The position numbers and the translations under genes were made by a program. A stretch of DNA of 64,000 nt from Owenia fusiformis (taxonomy: Eukaryota > Annelida > Polychaeta > Sabellida > Oweniidae), in assembly GCA_903813345.2 (NCBI GenBank), contig CAIIXF020000002.1, positions 21,094,455 to 21,158,454 of the forward strand, read 5' to 3'. A model generated the notes under the pieces. The model saw only the letters and a list, made by a program, of their open reading frames with translations. It had not been told where the DNA came from and did no database searches. The first letter of the stretch is position 1. Each line of letters starts with the position of its first letter. Of this stretch, positions 49,301 to 60,532 are shown in pieces.

Positions 49301-52300
49301 ATCATATTTACATTTACAGTATCTCCAAAAAAGACCTTGATTCTGTTATTTATAACAAATATAAGACCTTTGTTTTTATTCTACCCATTTCCAAATATCT
49401 TAATTTTCCTTTGATTGTAATGATTAATCAGGTTAAATTACTTTACATTTTACACAAAGGATTGCATCATAAATAGGCTCAAATTGATTATATAAGCCCA
49501 GCCTTCAACCCTTTCACAATGATAGGCTCCATATGGAGCCCTATTACGTAATACCTTTCAGGGCGATAGGCTCCTTTTGGCACCACTATTTTTTTATTTA
49601 CATACATCTATGAAATGGCAATATCTCCAGTTCTATTCTGTATTTTTACACCAAATTTTGACAAGATGTTAACATGTGATAATGCTTATTAAAAATTATA
49701 TTTTAGTGATGAAATTTAAAGTATAGGTTCTGGGGTATACATCATTTCCAGTTTTTACCTAAAAACCGCTCTTACTTATCCGTCACCAGGCCAACATTTT
49801 CCTTTTATATTCACATCGGGAAAGGGTAAACTTATTGGATGCACTGTACACCATTTCAATGTTATATTCCAGAACCAGTATGAACATCATAAAGATGATT
49901 GGATGCACTGTACAGCATTTCAATGTTATATTCCAGAACCAGTATGAACATCATAAAGATGATTGGATGCACTGTACAGCATTTCAATGTTATATTCCAG
50001 AACCAGTATGAACATCATAAAGATGATTGGATGCACTGTACAGCATTTCAATGTTATATTCCAGAACCAGTATGAACATCATAAAGATGATTGGATGCAC
50101 TGTACAGCATTTCAATGTTATATTCCAGAACCAGTATGAACATCATAAAGATGATTGGATGCACTGTACAGCATTTCAATGTTATATTCCAGAACCAGTA
50201 TGAACATCATAAAGATGATTGGATGCACTGTACAGCATTTCAATGTTATATTCCAGAACCAGTATGAACATCATAAAGATGATTGGATCACTGTACAGCA
50301 TTTCAATGTTATATTCCAGAACCAGTATGAACATCATAAAGTTGATTGGATGCACTGTACAGCATTTTAATGTTATATTCCAGAACCAGTATGAACATCA
50401 TAAAGTTGATTGGATGCACTGTACAGCATTTTAATGTTATATTCCAGAACCAGTATGAACATCATAAAGTTGATTGGATGCATTGTACAGCATTTCAATG
50501 TTATATTCCAGAACCAGTATGAACATCATAAAGATGATTGGATGCACTGTACAGCATTTCAATGTTATATTCCAGAACCAGTATGAACATCATAAAGATG
50601 ATTGGATGCACTGTACAGCATTTCAATGTTATATTCCAGAACCAGTATGAACATCATAAAGATGATTGGATGCACTGTACAGCATTTCAATGTTATATTC
50701 CAGAACCAGTATGAACATCATAAAGATGTTACAGCAGCTCAGGGTGTGAAAATTATAGCCAAAGATCTTGAGAAAGCAGTAGCAGGATTGCCTTTACATG
50801 TTGCTCATTTCCCCGATGAAATAGAAATATTTAAGGTAAGATATCAAATGTGAATATGTAATAAGCTTTAAGCATATGGTTTTTGTGTATAGTCTCCAAC
50901 TTTTTATTGCACCTTGGTGGGCAGGCGGGCGGTTGATTGGTCGATAAATCATGTTTGTTGATGGTGTTTGGTGGTTACACCATTTTGTTGGAGATTTTAT
51001 TCTTGAAAGCAAAGGCGTTTTTTAATCGAAAATATATCTGATGATGCAGATGTAATGTTCTCTTGGATTTCAAAATTCCTTATGAAAATGTTAATGTTGT
51101 ATCAACAAAGTGTACTTCATTTAGCAGGATTGAGACAGGACCTTTAAACTATGAAAATAAACAATCTGAAAAATAAACAATGATGTCAATTTATATATGT
51201 TTTAGGAAGAACTTGATGTCATGTTAGAAGACATTTTGAAGTCAATCAAGACGACAGATCGTGGTGTGTTTGTGCAAGCATCAACACTTGGCTCATTAGA
51301 GGCCCTTCTAGAGTTCTTGCGTACTTCAAAGATACCCTATGCAGGCATTAATATAGGGCCAATTCACAAGAAGGATGTCATGAAGGCATCTGTAATGCTT
51401 GAGCATGATACACAGTAAGTAGATAAAGTGTTTTTTCTTGTCATGTTTCACAGTCAATAAGTAAAGTGCTATCTTTCTTGTCATGATGCACAGTAAATAG
51501 ATAAAACACACTTGTAAAGAATGAATAAACAAAACTTAAATATTTCTTTCATAAATACAAAGTTTGGAGAGGGGCTATGGTTGGTGATTTAAATAAATTC
51601 ATTTCCAGTAAAATGGATTCCAAATAAGGGCCCAGTCTTCTACTAGAAGTATTGTATTACAATGCATGCTAGATTTCATACAGAAAATGAAAGAGTTACT
51701 TGTTCACGACTGAAACTGATTTACTGATGTCACGAAGACACTACAATTTTCCATTCCATGTATGAGATTTACAATTGTCCCTTTTTTAAATGAAATAAAA
51801 AAAATGCAACATTATTTTCATTTTTCAGATATGCTGTCATCTTGGCATTTGACATCAAAGTAGAAAGAGAAGCTCAAGAAATGGCGGACAATCTCGGAGT
51901 GAAAATATTCACCGCTGACATTATATACCACTTGTTTGATAAATTCATGGCGTTCCGAGAGGAACTGAAAAACAAAAAGAGGGAAGAGTTGAAATATGTC
52001 GCTGTTTTTCCATGCAAGCTCCGTGTGCTTCCTCAATTTATATTTAACTCCAGGGACCCGATTGTGTGTGGCATATCTATCGAGGCAGGCTTTATAAAGA
52101 TTGGGACCCCTCTGTGTGTCCCTAGTAGGGAGGTAAGTGAAACCTGTAGCCAGATTTTGTGAATGCAGGTGGGGGTAAGTTTTTAAAAAATCCAGGGGAA
52201 GTTACAAATTGTGAAATTTTGGCCCAAAAGCACTTGAAAAGTGTTTTAAATAGTGAAAAAGTGCATGATGTTGAAAGAATTTTTAGAAAGAAAGAATGTA

Positions 52301-53021
52301 CATGCCGGTAGATATTTTAACTGTCACAAAAAAGAAACTCTCAGGGGGTAAAGAGTAGTTAAATATGATCAAGCAAGCATTTCTTGTTTCATAATCTCTG
52401 GAATAATGTGTTTTGACTTATTTTATTCAGTTCACAACTTTGGGACGTATCTCTAGTATAGAACTAAACAATAAGCCAATAGATATCGCCAGGAAAGGGC
52501 AAGAGGTGTGTATTAAAATAGAGAACACAGGAGGCGGCACTCCACAAATGTTCGGACGACACTTTGATGAAACCGATCTACTCGTGAGCAAAGTGAGTGC
52601 TTTTTGAACATTTTTTCAAGACATCTATTTTTAATAGAATTGCAAAGAGAGAAATCATGAAACACATGATCAACTCATTGATTTATATTTTTAATTGGTA
52701 AATTTTAATTATTTAATTTTATCTATTAAATGTATGAATTTATCCCATGGCTCTATTCAATCTAAAAACAGGCTTCTGCACCCATTTTATGAGAAATAAA
52801 ATAAGCATTGTTCTGCTGTGCTTTCCAATTGTATGCCAGACTTTGAAATCGTCAATCTTTATCAGAGGGTAGTTCCATTTAACACAGGGTAACCATATGT
52901 TTTTCTGTTTCAGATCAGCCGAGAATCTATAGACGCAGTGAAGGATTACTTCAGGGAAGATATGCTTAAAACAGACTGGGTACTCATTAAAGAAATGAAA
53001 AAATTATTTGAAATTTTATAA
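37382..53021 (+). CDS. EIF5B: Eukaryotic translation initiation factor 5B (21 coding exons)
   Basis: Cytosolic GTPase that joins the 60S subunit to the 40S initiation complex. Exons: 37382-37428, 38032-38151, 40084-40201, 40714-41307, 41541-41661, 42288-42454, 42692-42959, 43233-43517, 43844-44031, 44277-44384, 44647-44757, 45085-45152, 45726-45867, 46097-46228, 46642-46824, 47261-47422, 50704-50835, 51206-51414, 51829-52132, 52431-52592, 52914-53021. All introns are GT-AG, phases agree, and the 1242-aa frame is open (human protein 1220). The N-terminal half is Lys/Glu/Asp-rich with coiled coil. The GTPase domain has GHVDTGKT (660-667), [10 protein letters not shown] (684-693), DTPGH (724-728), NKID (778-781) and TSAH (845-848). 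Domains II-IV follow, including [32 protein letters not shown] and the C-terminal KKLFEIL helix expected to bind eIF1A. The start [10 protein letters not shown] follows a TATA box at a suitable distance. Exon edges at exons 13, 17 and 18 are duplicated nearby. Confidence 0.96.
38176..39329. mobile_element. TIR element in EIF5B intron 2, 1154 bp
   Basis: The left end cccccataaatgtggggtta and the mirrored right end (taaccccacatttatggggg) begin inverted arms of about 110 bp that share tttaggctttgattctttg. TA flanks both ends (38174-38175 and 39330-39331), as in Tc1/mariner-like insertions. No transposase was seen in the interior; the 74-codon frame at 38776 has no known domain. Confidence 0.75.
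40327..40466. repeat. GTCACCACC dispersed repeat, EIF5B intron 3
   Basis: Starts gtcaccaccaagtagatgtg and ends near ggtgatgacattttgtcatg. This is the same end pair as the element around the minisatellite at 2011-3961. Confidence 0.6.
41768..42010. repeat. Dispersed repeat with AAGTGGAACACC motifs, EIF5B intron 5
   Basis: Starts cagtgaaacctgttaagtgg and repeats variants of aagtggaacacctct several times. A diverged copy in the other orientation lies at about 60285-60450. The CAGTG-AACCT start and internal motif resemble the termini of pogo/Tigger-type elements; that assignment is from memory and tentative. Confidence 0.5.
43770..43785. repeat. Poly(C) tract in EIF5B intron 8
   Basis: An uninterrupted run of about 16 C bases, 60-75 bp before the exon 9 acceptor at 43843. 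Its true length may be affected by assembly. Confidence 0.8.
45370..45725 (+). repeat. Decayed copies of the EIF5B exon 13 head
   Basis: Upstream of exon 13, four segments repeat its acceptor and first codons. They lie at about 45380-45457, 45480-45537, 45565-45625 and 45640-45705, all containing cgacattgctatcc or a variant. The first has an intact acceptor (gttgtag) and reads in phase as [19 protein letters not shown], against [19 protein letters not shown] in the real exon. It then hits a stop without a clear donor. The copy nearest the exon keeps acttacggacacgtggatct, against acttgcggacacgtggatct. These are non-coding relics of tandem duplication. Confidence 0.85.
46302..46436. repeat. GTCACCACC dispersed repeat, EIF5B intron 14
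   Basis: gtcaccaccacacagccact, then repeated ggttggtgtttg words and a ggtggtgtgattttttacat end. The copy is diverged. Confidence 0.5.
47106..47217. repeat. GTCACCACC-family fragment, EIF5B intron 15
   Basis: tagtctccaacttctttgtg, tctgtaacaaattcttacaa and ggtgacattttgtcatgtta match the first and last parts of the element at 2011-3961. Confidence 0.6.
47599..49220. repeat. Tandem-unit element with ATCCCATCGAAC ends, EIF5B intron 16
   Basis: Starts atcccatcgaacgaagttcg with a CCGT-rich tract (cgtccgtccgtacgtacgtc) and ends with the mirrored gttcgatgggattcgc. Inside are about six to seven units of 120-150 bp with ataactcgaaaagtagtgga, gcgattttgttcatatttgg and aaaatggccgccatttt. A ~375-bp unrelated segment (about 48395-48770, with a gctgcgcatgcgcag palindrome) interrupts the array. 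Confidence 0.75.
49833..50727 (+). repeat. 64-bp array carrying the EIF5B exon 17 splice acceptor, 14 copies
   Basis: Each unit includes atgttatattccag, which is the exon 17 acceptor, and aaccagtatgaacatcataa, the first exon codons (NQYEHHKD). Acceptor-plus-exon heads begin at 49873 and every 64 bp after that; one single-base deletion (near 50288) shifts later units. The last copy starts at 50704 and is the real exon. A few units carry aaagttg in place of aaagatg or gcattttaat in place of gcatttcaat. Reading on from any earlier acceptor gives a stop (tga) in the next unit because 64 is not a multiple of three. Confidence 0.95.
50889..50990. repeat. GTCACCACC-family fragment, EIF5B intron 17
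   Basis: tagtctccaactttttattg, gtgtttggtggttacaccat and ttttgttgg follow the order of the other family members. Strongly diverged. Confidence 0.45.
51395..51505 (+). repeat. Duplicated copies of the EIF5B exon 18 donor
   Basis: The exon end and donor catgatacacagtaagtagat is followed by two diverged copies: catgtttcacagtcaataag near 51443 and catgatgcacagtaaatagat (split) near 51483. All are linked by ttttcttg or tttcttg. The second copy has lost the GTAAGT donor; the third keeps gtaaat. Confidence 0.75.
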
Positions 53022-53324
53022 CATATTGAGTTATATGTGGTCCTGTTTAGACGTAAGGTCCACATAAAAGAATGCATGGGCGTGTTGGAATGCATGGACA
53101 TCAATGAATTTGTAGTCCATTTAGAATGTATGGACCCTTTACAAAGGTTGAATTTCTGGAAAAATTTGGAAAATGATAAAAATGATGTATCTTTTCTTTC
53201 ATGGATTCCTGCAGCAGCGCCCCTTCCCCCGAAACTCAAATGTTGAACTGATTTGCAAATGGGGGACCAGAGGATTTTGGCGCAAGGTTGAATATGTTAA
53301 AAGGTCAAATCCATGGTCTCTGTA

Positions 53325-53465
53325 ATGTTGTGGTCACAATTGCTCCAATTTTCAGAACTGGTGCCCCAGCGATGAGTATTTTGTTCAAAATTGCATTCAG
53401 TTTTGAACAAAATACTAATCAAACGGGCGATGCTACTGAAAATCGGAGCAAATGTGAACACGGCA
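53325..53465. repeat. Hairpin in EIF5B 3' UTR or flank
   Basis: attttgttcaaaattgcatt and the complementary tgaacaaaatact side, with outer attgctccaattttcag pairing with ctgaaaatcggagcaaat, form an imperfect ~65-bp-arm hairpin 300 bp after the EIF5B stop. Confidence 0.6.
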
Positions 53466-53697
53466 TTAAGCAGGTATTTATCTCTACCTGTGCAAATTGC
53501 TTGAGGACTTTTGAATGTGAAATATTTCAATGATTGAGGAAGTTTCCTCTGACATTGTTGTTTGACATTTTGTCTCTACTTGTTGACTACAGATAGCTCA
53601 ACAAAATACATTGCCAAAGTAGAATAATGAAGATTTTGTTAAATATTCTATGAGATGAATAATGATTTTGTTCATAAAGGAATCTTCATGAAACAAG

Positions 53698-54547
53698 AAT
53701 AAAATTGTATTCATCATGAATGAATAATGTTTATGTATTTATAAATATTCATAAAAAAATAATTATACGCAATATTATTTGTTTATGAAGGTATAATGAA
53801 AATGTACATGAAAAAATGACAAATTATTGTGCATGTAAAAATTGTTTGCGAAACAGCTTGACTTGATTATGCTCGTCAGTGGTTACTTTTCTAAACGTTA
53901 TCGTATTGACTGTATTTATCTTAAAATCGGAATATGATATTACATATTGATTTTACATGTATTTGCAAAGTTCATTTTAAAAATGATGTGAATTGATTGG
54001 CCGTCCATCTATGTTTAGATTCTCCTTAAAGACTGTTACAGGCATAGTTCCCCTTTCTTGGACTTTTTACTGAAAATAAAACATAATTCTGATGTTTTGT
54101 TGTTTAGTGTGTCATGTACAAAAAACAGCAACTTGTTCATACCTTGTACAAGGGGTCTTCTCAAAATGTGGCAGGTTTTTCTAGGTAAATTGTATATTTT
54201 TTTTATTCAAACATCTTGCAGAGGTTCAACCTTTTGTTAATCATTTCTGAGATGTTCCCTTCCCACCTTTGTGCAGATTTCTTAAATAGGCTTGGTATAG
54301 AAAGATCTGCTATAATTTTGGGATGACCCCCCGATGATGTGAATTTCTACATACATGACAATTTATGAGGTTGCAATGTCTTTGTATGGTACTAATTGTT
54401 ATACTGTATTAAAAAATAATGAATGATAATGGTAAATGGTATTTATGAATAAATATTTTGGGAAAAGAAATGTTTGTGTCTCATTGTTAGTTGTAGATGA
54501 AGCTTATCTTTTGGTGATTATCATTCATGTACAAATGTCAAAATAAA
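53698..54547 (+). terminator. EIF5B: EIF5B candidate poly(A) signals
   Basis: AATAAA hexamers occur at 53698-53703, 54075-54080 and 54542-54547, about 680, 1050 and 1520 nt after the stop codon. Which one is used cannot be told from sequence. Confidence 0.4.
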
Positions 54548-55179
54548 GTACCCATCAGATCAGATTTTGAGTCAAGTATCAAGGAGTAATATCAATGATT
54601 TAGCATCAATGGATTTATAGGTTAATCAAGGGGAGTTCAAAAGATTTTGAAACCATATTTAACATCAGCTAATTGGCAGAGAAGTTGCATATAAATCTGA
54701 AAGGAAATGATCAAGTGATAATCCCATTTGAAAATTGTTTTTGATAGATAATCTTATCATCCAATAATTCTATCATGATTAAATCATTTCTAAATAGATT
54801 TGAAATCATAGTTTGAGTTTCTGGGTTCTTTATTGTGAACACCCCCTCCCCTTGGCAAAAGCTGGCTATGGGCCATCCTCCTTCATCTTGCCAGGAAAAA
54901 CGGACCCATCTATCTGGCAAATCTTTCGTGCCAGAGACATAAAAAGTGACCAATACATGTGGCGATTTATGTAAGTTCTACAAATGTCTACATCAGTGAC
55001 AACAGCCCCATCTTTAGTTTCTAAAGAATACCTAGATGGTTATCCCTTGCAAATAATTTCTAAACAATGGAGGACAAATTCTAATCAAAAAATTATTCTT
55101 ATATTATTTGAGAGGCTGTTGTATACAATTGTTTACAAAGTTGCAAAATTATACAATTGTTTGTTTAGTTTCAATCATA

Positions 55180-55555
55180 ATATGATGGGAATGCCTGTCA
55201 TGTGTAAATGCAAAGGAGTGGTATCAATATGGAGATCTATTTTGGGGGGATTTTGTTTTAAAAACATGTTGTATATGCTATTTTGTTCCAACAAGGTTTG
55301 GAAAGATATTTTATTTCATTCTCAAGAATTGGTAGAAAGGAGCAAAAACAATTGCACTAAAAAAAAAAAATGTTAACAAAAACAGTTATATAAAATATTT
55401 CTAAATAATTTTCGCATTAAATTGTTGTCAATCACTCAACATTACATAAAATACCGTGTTTTTTTTACAGAATGTTTTCAATGATTCGTTTAAGAGAAAA
55501 ACATTGTTGAATTCAGTTCTCCTTATCGGCACCACTCCTTTACAGTAACAGGATA
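55180..55555 (+). repeat. Dispersed relative of the 884-bp repeat unit
   Basis: ttttgttccaacaaggtttg, tttatttcattctcaagaat, ttggtagaaagg, gcactaaaaa and aacattgttgaattcagt match, in order, the reverse complement of 12960-13275. Not tandem here. Confidence 0.65.
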
Positions 55556-55559
55556 GAAT

Positions 55560-57850
55560 TAGAAAATAACTTAAATGCTGCCTCAAATAGACTAACCTTT
55601 TAAAAGTCTGTCAAAAAAGATGCAACATTTGGGACAAAACAAAATTACCGTAATTTAAAAATTGTGATGTCAAGTATTACCATATCACTGGAACTTTGCA
55701 TTTACAGCCCTAGTGTATTTTAACCTTTATTGCCAAAATACCCCATAAGAGACATTTTTGCAATTTTGGGAACAATTCTATTAAAAAATGTTTTTGAAAT
55801 TAAAAATGTGGATGTTTTGGGCACACCCTGTATATATGAACTGTAGAGAATAGTATTGTTTTACATTTTGGCATTTTCTTAGACTTTACTGCCCCAAGAA
55901 GAAATACATAATAGACTCGCTAAAACAAGCAGAAAAACTAAAAATCATAAACTATAGATGTATTATGAAAGCAGAGACTTTTGTTGTAAATCCATGGTGA
56001 AATATTTAGTTAACTCCATACAGAACTGAAAAACAACACCAATATTACCCAAATAATTAAGTGCAAAGCATAGTGATAGGGACTCCATGGATTTTACTGA
56101 CTTATGTTAAGTTTTCCATTTAGATTTTGCCAACAGCCTACGCACACCAAACTAAGTCTTGTATGTTACCTTGGTTTCCTTGGCAACCTCTGCTAGTTAC
56201 ATCAGTTGGCATTAGTTACCAGTTACAACATAGTAAGACACACAAGCAAAGCATTTCACGTTCATAGATAGTTGTGATCTGAATATAAATCTATAACTGA
56301 AGTACATATATAAACTCATGTCTGATCGATTGCAGTTTGTTAAAAGGACCTAAAGAGAATAGAAAATATTGGTAGCAATCTTTGCAAAAAGCATGCCAAA
56401 GTTCCCTCAAAATCCAAATTTTACTTTTTTAAAAGATTGAGATATCTAATCAAACATAGAAGTTGTTGAAAATGCAAAAATGTCAAAAATTCATTTCAAT
56501 TTTTTAGCGGATAACCTCAAAAATTGCAAGATTATCTTGAAATAAACTCAAAATATACTTTTAAAATAAACTTTTTGACTTGTTACTTTGATTTTAATTT
56601 TATTTTAAAGATGTCGCTGCTATAAACAATTTAATTTGAATTCCAGCTCAATGGAGTATTTACCCTTGTAAAAAGATATGTTATAAGTTATATAACATTG
56701 TGATACTTTCATGATCTGATATGTGCAGTTTTGGTAATTTTTTTTTAATTGTTCAGTGGCTGTAACCTTTCTGTACATTCTAACATATTAAAACTGCATC
56801 ATTTGGCTGATTTAGTAATTTAATTAGACTAGTTGAAGTAAAGAGGGCTACTTTTTGCACTTTTTGATGTTACAAATCTCATAAGGAAAATAAAATTTTC
56901 GAATTAAAATACAAGTTCTCAGTTGAAATATTTTTGTGTCACTCATGAACGCAATGGAAACGCAATGCATCCACACATGCATAAAGAAGTTTAATTTTGA
57001 TTGGGAAGTATATGAACAGAGAATTAATCGAGGTTCCAGTTTCAATATCACTACATCACTGCCAGGTCATTCTGACCTGTGGCCGGTGTTAAAATTTAAT
57101 TTAAACCGTAATTGTCCATAAAAAAGCTAAATGTAACATTGTTATAATATAATTCATATATATTTCACCTTTATGTATATAAAACCCGAACATTTTTTCA
57201 ATCGACTCCCCTAAAAAAATGAACTCGTCCGGAAGTCCCCAAGGAGGTCAGCAAAGATAACCGCCATATAAGGCATATGCAGGATTTTGTAGATGGTTGT
57301 TCGTATTAGTCGCAGGTAAACCATCGTATTAACAGTTACAGAGGTGTATTATACCTAAAAAGTAGGATTAAATGTATAATATGGTTTAGAGGTAAGTTTT
57401 ATAGTTTTTTATCTGGTTGAAATAGCTTAAACGAGGTGAACTTTGAAGCGGAGTGAAGCTCATTCATAAAACCGAATCAACATGGCTTCCCGAATTTTTA
57501 GAACCCAACGTGCACTGCACTTATGATCAAGGTTTCTGTGGTCAAATATGTCTCTTTATCGTTTCTTTGGTTTACAGCTCTTCAGACCAAAAGGTAAATT
57601 GACAAATTCTGATTATGTTTATGATATTTAAGAGTTTATAAGGAGTTCAATTCGAGCTATATTTACGACTCGTAATCATACTCCACAAGTGTTTTCAGGT
57701 CCACATTTTCATGTTTTACAACTTTCAGAGGCTTGAATTAGGGAGGGGTGGAAGGTCAGTGTATGTGGGGGAAGGAAGTGATGAACATCCTTAGATGATT
57801 CTGTTGAAATTACATCCTCCTTGAAACTAATGACTTTTGGAAATGTTAAT
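55560..57850. other. Intergenic or Sprouty 5' region, no gene recognised
   Basis: AT-rich with only short frames. No conserved protein segment, RNA gene or clear repeat was seen. Confidence 0.4.
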
Positions 57851-57853
57851 AGA

Positions 57854-59056
57854 CACAGGAAGTTGTATTAAGTCCTTTTTGGGCCCTAACGGCCTTCTGC
57901 CCTCCCCCAATCTCACACAACAGACGAATCTATAAGGATGCCAACAAACATCTAGACCTGAAAAAAAAATGAAATCAAAACAAAGTTTTTTACAAGATCC
58001 TTGTTCAAAAAGCCCCCAAACTCGCTCAATATGGAGTAAAAATACTTCTCAATTGAAAAGAAACAAAAAAAGCACGAGCTGACAGATGCTTAATGACGAT
58101 ATAAGCCCTGCAAAACATCTACCCATCAAAACTCGACGAAATGGAATGAAATGAAAAATTCAAATATTTACCGACTCTGTAACTCTTCAATGACACAAGG
58201 TACTACAAAAAATGTTAAATCTGATAAACCTTATACTATAAGCTTTGTATATTTTTGCAAATACTTAGCTGATTTAGCGTACATACCTTTAAAATCTCAA
58301 ATCTTTCTAGACTTTATTTTTCAAACTTTTCGGAAATGCCAATATGGCCGATGGACACCCAAAAAAAATTTCATGATCAAATTAAACAAGTAATGTATTA
58401 ATAAAATAATAATTTCTGTCTCCTAAAATTACATTTAAGAATTACCTTGGTTTGATTTATGTTATTCAATGCTCAAATACGGTTTAATTGTAAAAATGAT
58501 CATGACCTACTTTTAGGCTGGCCAATCCAATCGCAAAAGATTATTAGATCCGTAAACGTGTCATGGGCGCTGAAAGAAAAGTTTCTCAAAAAATTCAAAT
58601 TTTAAATAACTATCAATACGGCATGATTTTCAATATATATTGGTAAATCATAACAGTATTTCTAGTCAAATACGTAAAAGGTAAAAGAAGAGGAAATTTG
58701 AAAAGCAACATTACAGCAGGAAGGGAGCTACAGAGTCGGTAAATATTTGAATTTTTCATTTCATTCCATTTCGTCGAGTTTCGATGGGTAGATGTTTTGC
58801 AGGGCTTATATCGTCATTAAGCATCTGTCAGCTCGTGCTTTTTTTGTTTCTTTTCAATTGAGAAGTATTTTTACTCCATATTGAGCGAGTTTGGGGGCTT
58901 TTTGAACAAGGATCTTGTAAAAAACTTTGTTTTGATTTCATTTTTTTTTCAGGTCTACATGTTTGTTGGTATCCTTATAGATTCGTCTGTTGTGTGAGAT
59001 TGGGGGAGGGCAGAAGGCCGTTAGGGCCCAAAAAGGACTTAATACAACTTCCTGTG
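57854..59056. mobile_element. Young TIR element, 1203 bp, 8-bp target duplication TTAATAGA
   Basis: Ends cacaggaagttgtattaagt and its exact reverse complement begin arms of about 335 bp that differ at only a few positions (for example aaggatgcc/aaggatacc). TTAATAGA flanks both sides exactly (57846-57853 and 59057-59064). The ~530-bp centre has no transposase. 8-bp duplications are made by hAT, P and a few other superfamilies; the CA-AGG start leans to hAT, but the long arms are unusual. Superfamily open. Confidence 0.9.
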
Positions 59057-59064
59057 TTAATAGA

Positions 59065-60280
59065 ATTGTTTATAACCTTTTGAGACAAACTTATCTTTTC
59101 CTAAGAGTTCAACTAATTTGATTTGATTACTTCTAAAACTTTTGACCACAATATTGGGTTTAAAAAATCAGAAGTCTAAATATAGTAAATATAAACTGGC
59201 ATTAAAGTATTCATTCATGTTATATTGTAATTCAGTTGTGTTTCTTGTATCGAGCAATCAAGACTTGACTTTTACATAATATGTTACGAAAGATTTTTAA
59301 AAAAATAAATCAATCAAGACATTTTGATTTCATATTCTACCTGTAGGCCAAGACTGCAAGTATATAATGTAATTACAATCATGTTATTTAAATCTTGATC
59401 ATGATAATGAATAAATTAATATATGCAGTAACCATGTGTATCATATATTAATTTGGACAACGTTTTTCTCTTGGCAAGTATGTATTTTCAATGACAGCTG
59501 AGGTATCCAGTTGTCACCATATTCCCAGGTTAAAAAACAACATATAGTTCTCCACTCTCAGATTTATAGTTATTTAAAGTTGTTTTCTTGTGAATGAATT
59601 GACCATGCTTTATCAGTAATTTAGTGAAGCTTTGAACATGCTTTATCAGTATTTAGTGCGAATGTACACATATACAAGATGTACCATATTGCCTTAAATA
59701 TGTTTCATCCTGGCATGTGTCAGATGAGAGCGCAACCCTCGATCCCAAATGTTTCTCAATACAGAACATCATTAAAATTACAAACAAGTAGACCTATCTT
59801 ATTAATAAGTAGGTTTCTAATGTTGGTATGTTATTTTGTTTGCTTGGCCTTTAACAAATTTAAAGTTGGTAAGGCAAAATTGAAGAACTGTTTATTAAGT
59901 GTTTGCTCCGCTGCTCAGTATTGAGATATCTATACTATACCTATTACCCAGGTTGGGAAAGGTTATATCGCCAGTCGAGATTTTGAAATATTATTAAAAA
60001 TTGGGAGGTCTTTTACTTTTCTCATATTCACAATTGGTAAAATTACAAATTTGAACCCCGCTGAGAAAAACCCTGTGGTAAAGTTATTTAACATTTTTTA
60101 CTTATTTTTTTTATTTGTACACCCAGGCCATAATATAAATGGAATGTTTGTCATAGTAACGGAAAAGAGAAATTAAATTAGAGTTTGATCCATTTGTATA
60201 CATTTGTTATATAAAAATCTGGAGCTCCTCAGTGCCAACTCTTATATGAATATTTTGATTAAATGTAGAGTATAGTAAAA
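59065..60280. other. Upstream of Sprouty coding exon, no feature recognised
   Basis: AT-rich sequence. Because Sprouty has an acceptor just before its ATG, upstream non-coding exons and a promoter must lie somewhere to the left, but I cannot place them. Confidence 0.4.
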
Positions 60281-60284
60281 TTTG

Positions 60285-60450
60285 TCTAAGTTGTCTAACT
60301 CCTTTGTTACCTCTTAAAAGTGTTTTACTTTTGAGTAGTTCTATTGATAAAGGCTCATGTAACTTTAGTCAGCTGGTTTTAGGACTCTGAAAAGTGTTCC
60401 ACTAACAGAGGTATTCTACTTCTAGAGGTTGTCCACTTTACAGGTTTATT
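60285..60450. repeat. Inverted-orientation copy of the AAGTGGAACACC repeat
   Basis: Its reverse complement starts aaacctgtaaagtggacaac and contains acctctgttagtggaacact, matching 41768-42010. It lies 70 bp before the Sprouty acceptor. Confidence 0.5.
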
Positions 60451-60532
60451 TTCATATAATTTAAGTATTTACATGTGTTTTTGTACATGTTTCATAAAAT
60501 TTATATATTCTTATTCCAGAAGGTAATTCCCA

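Noticed and set aside
50155-50853. Short plus-strand frames reading [12 protein letters not shown]-like repeats
   Set aside because: Products of the 64-bp array in three frames; only the last unit joins the true EIF5B frame.
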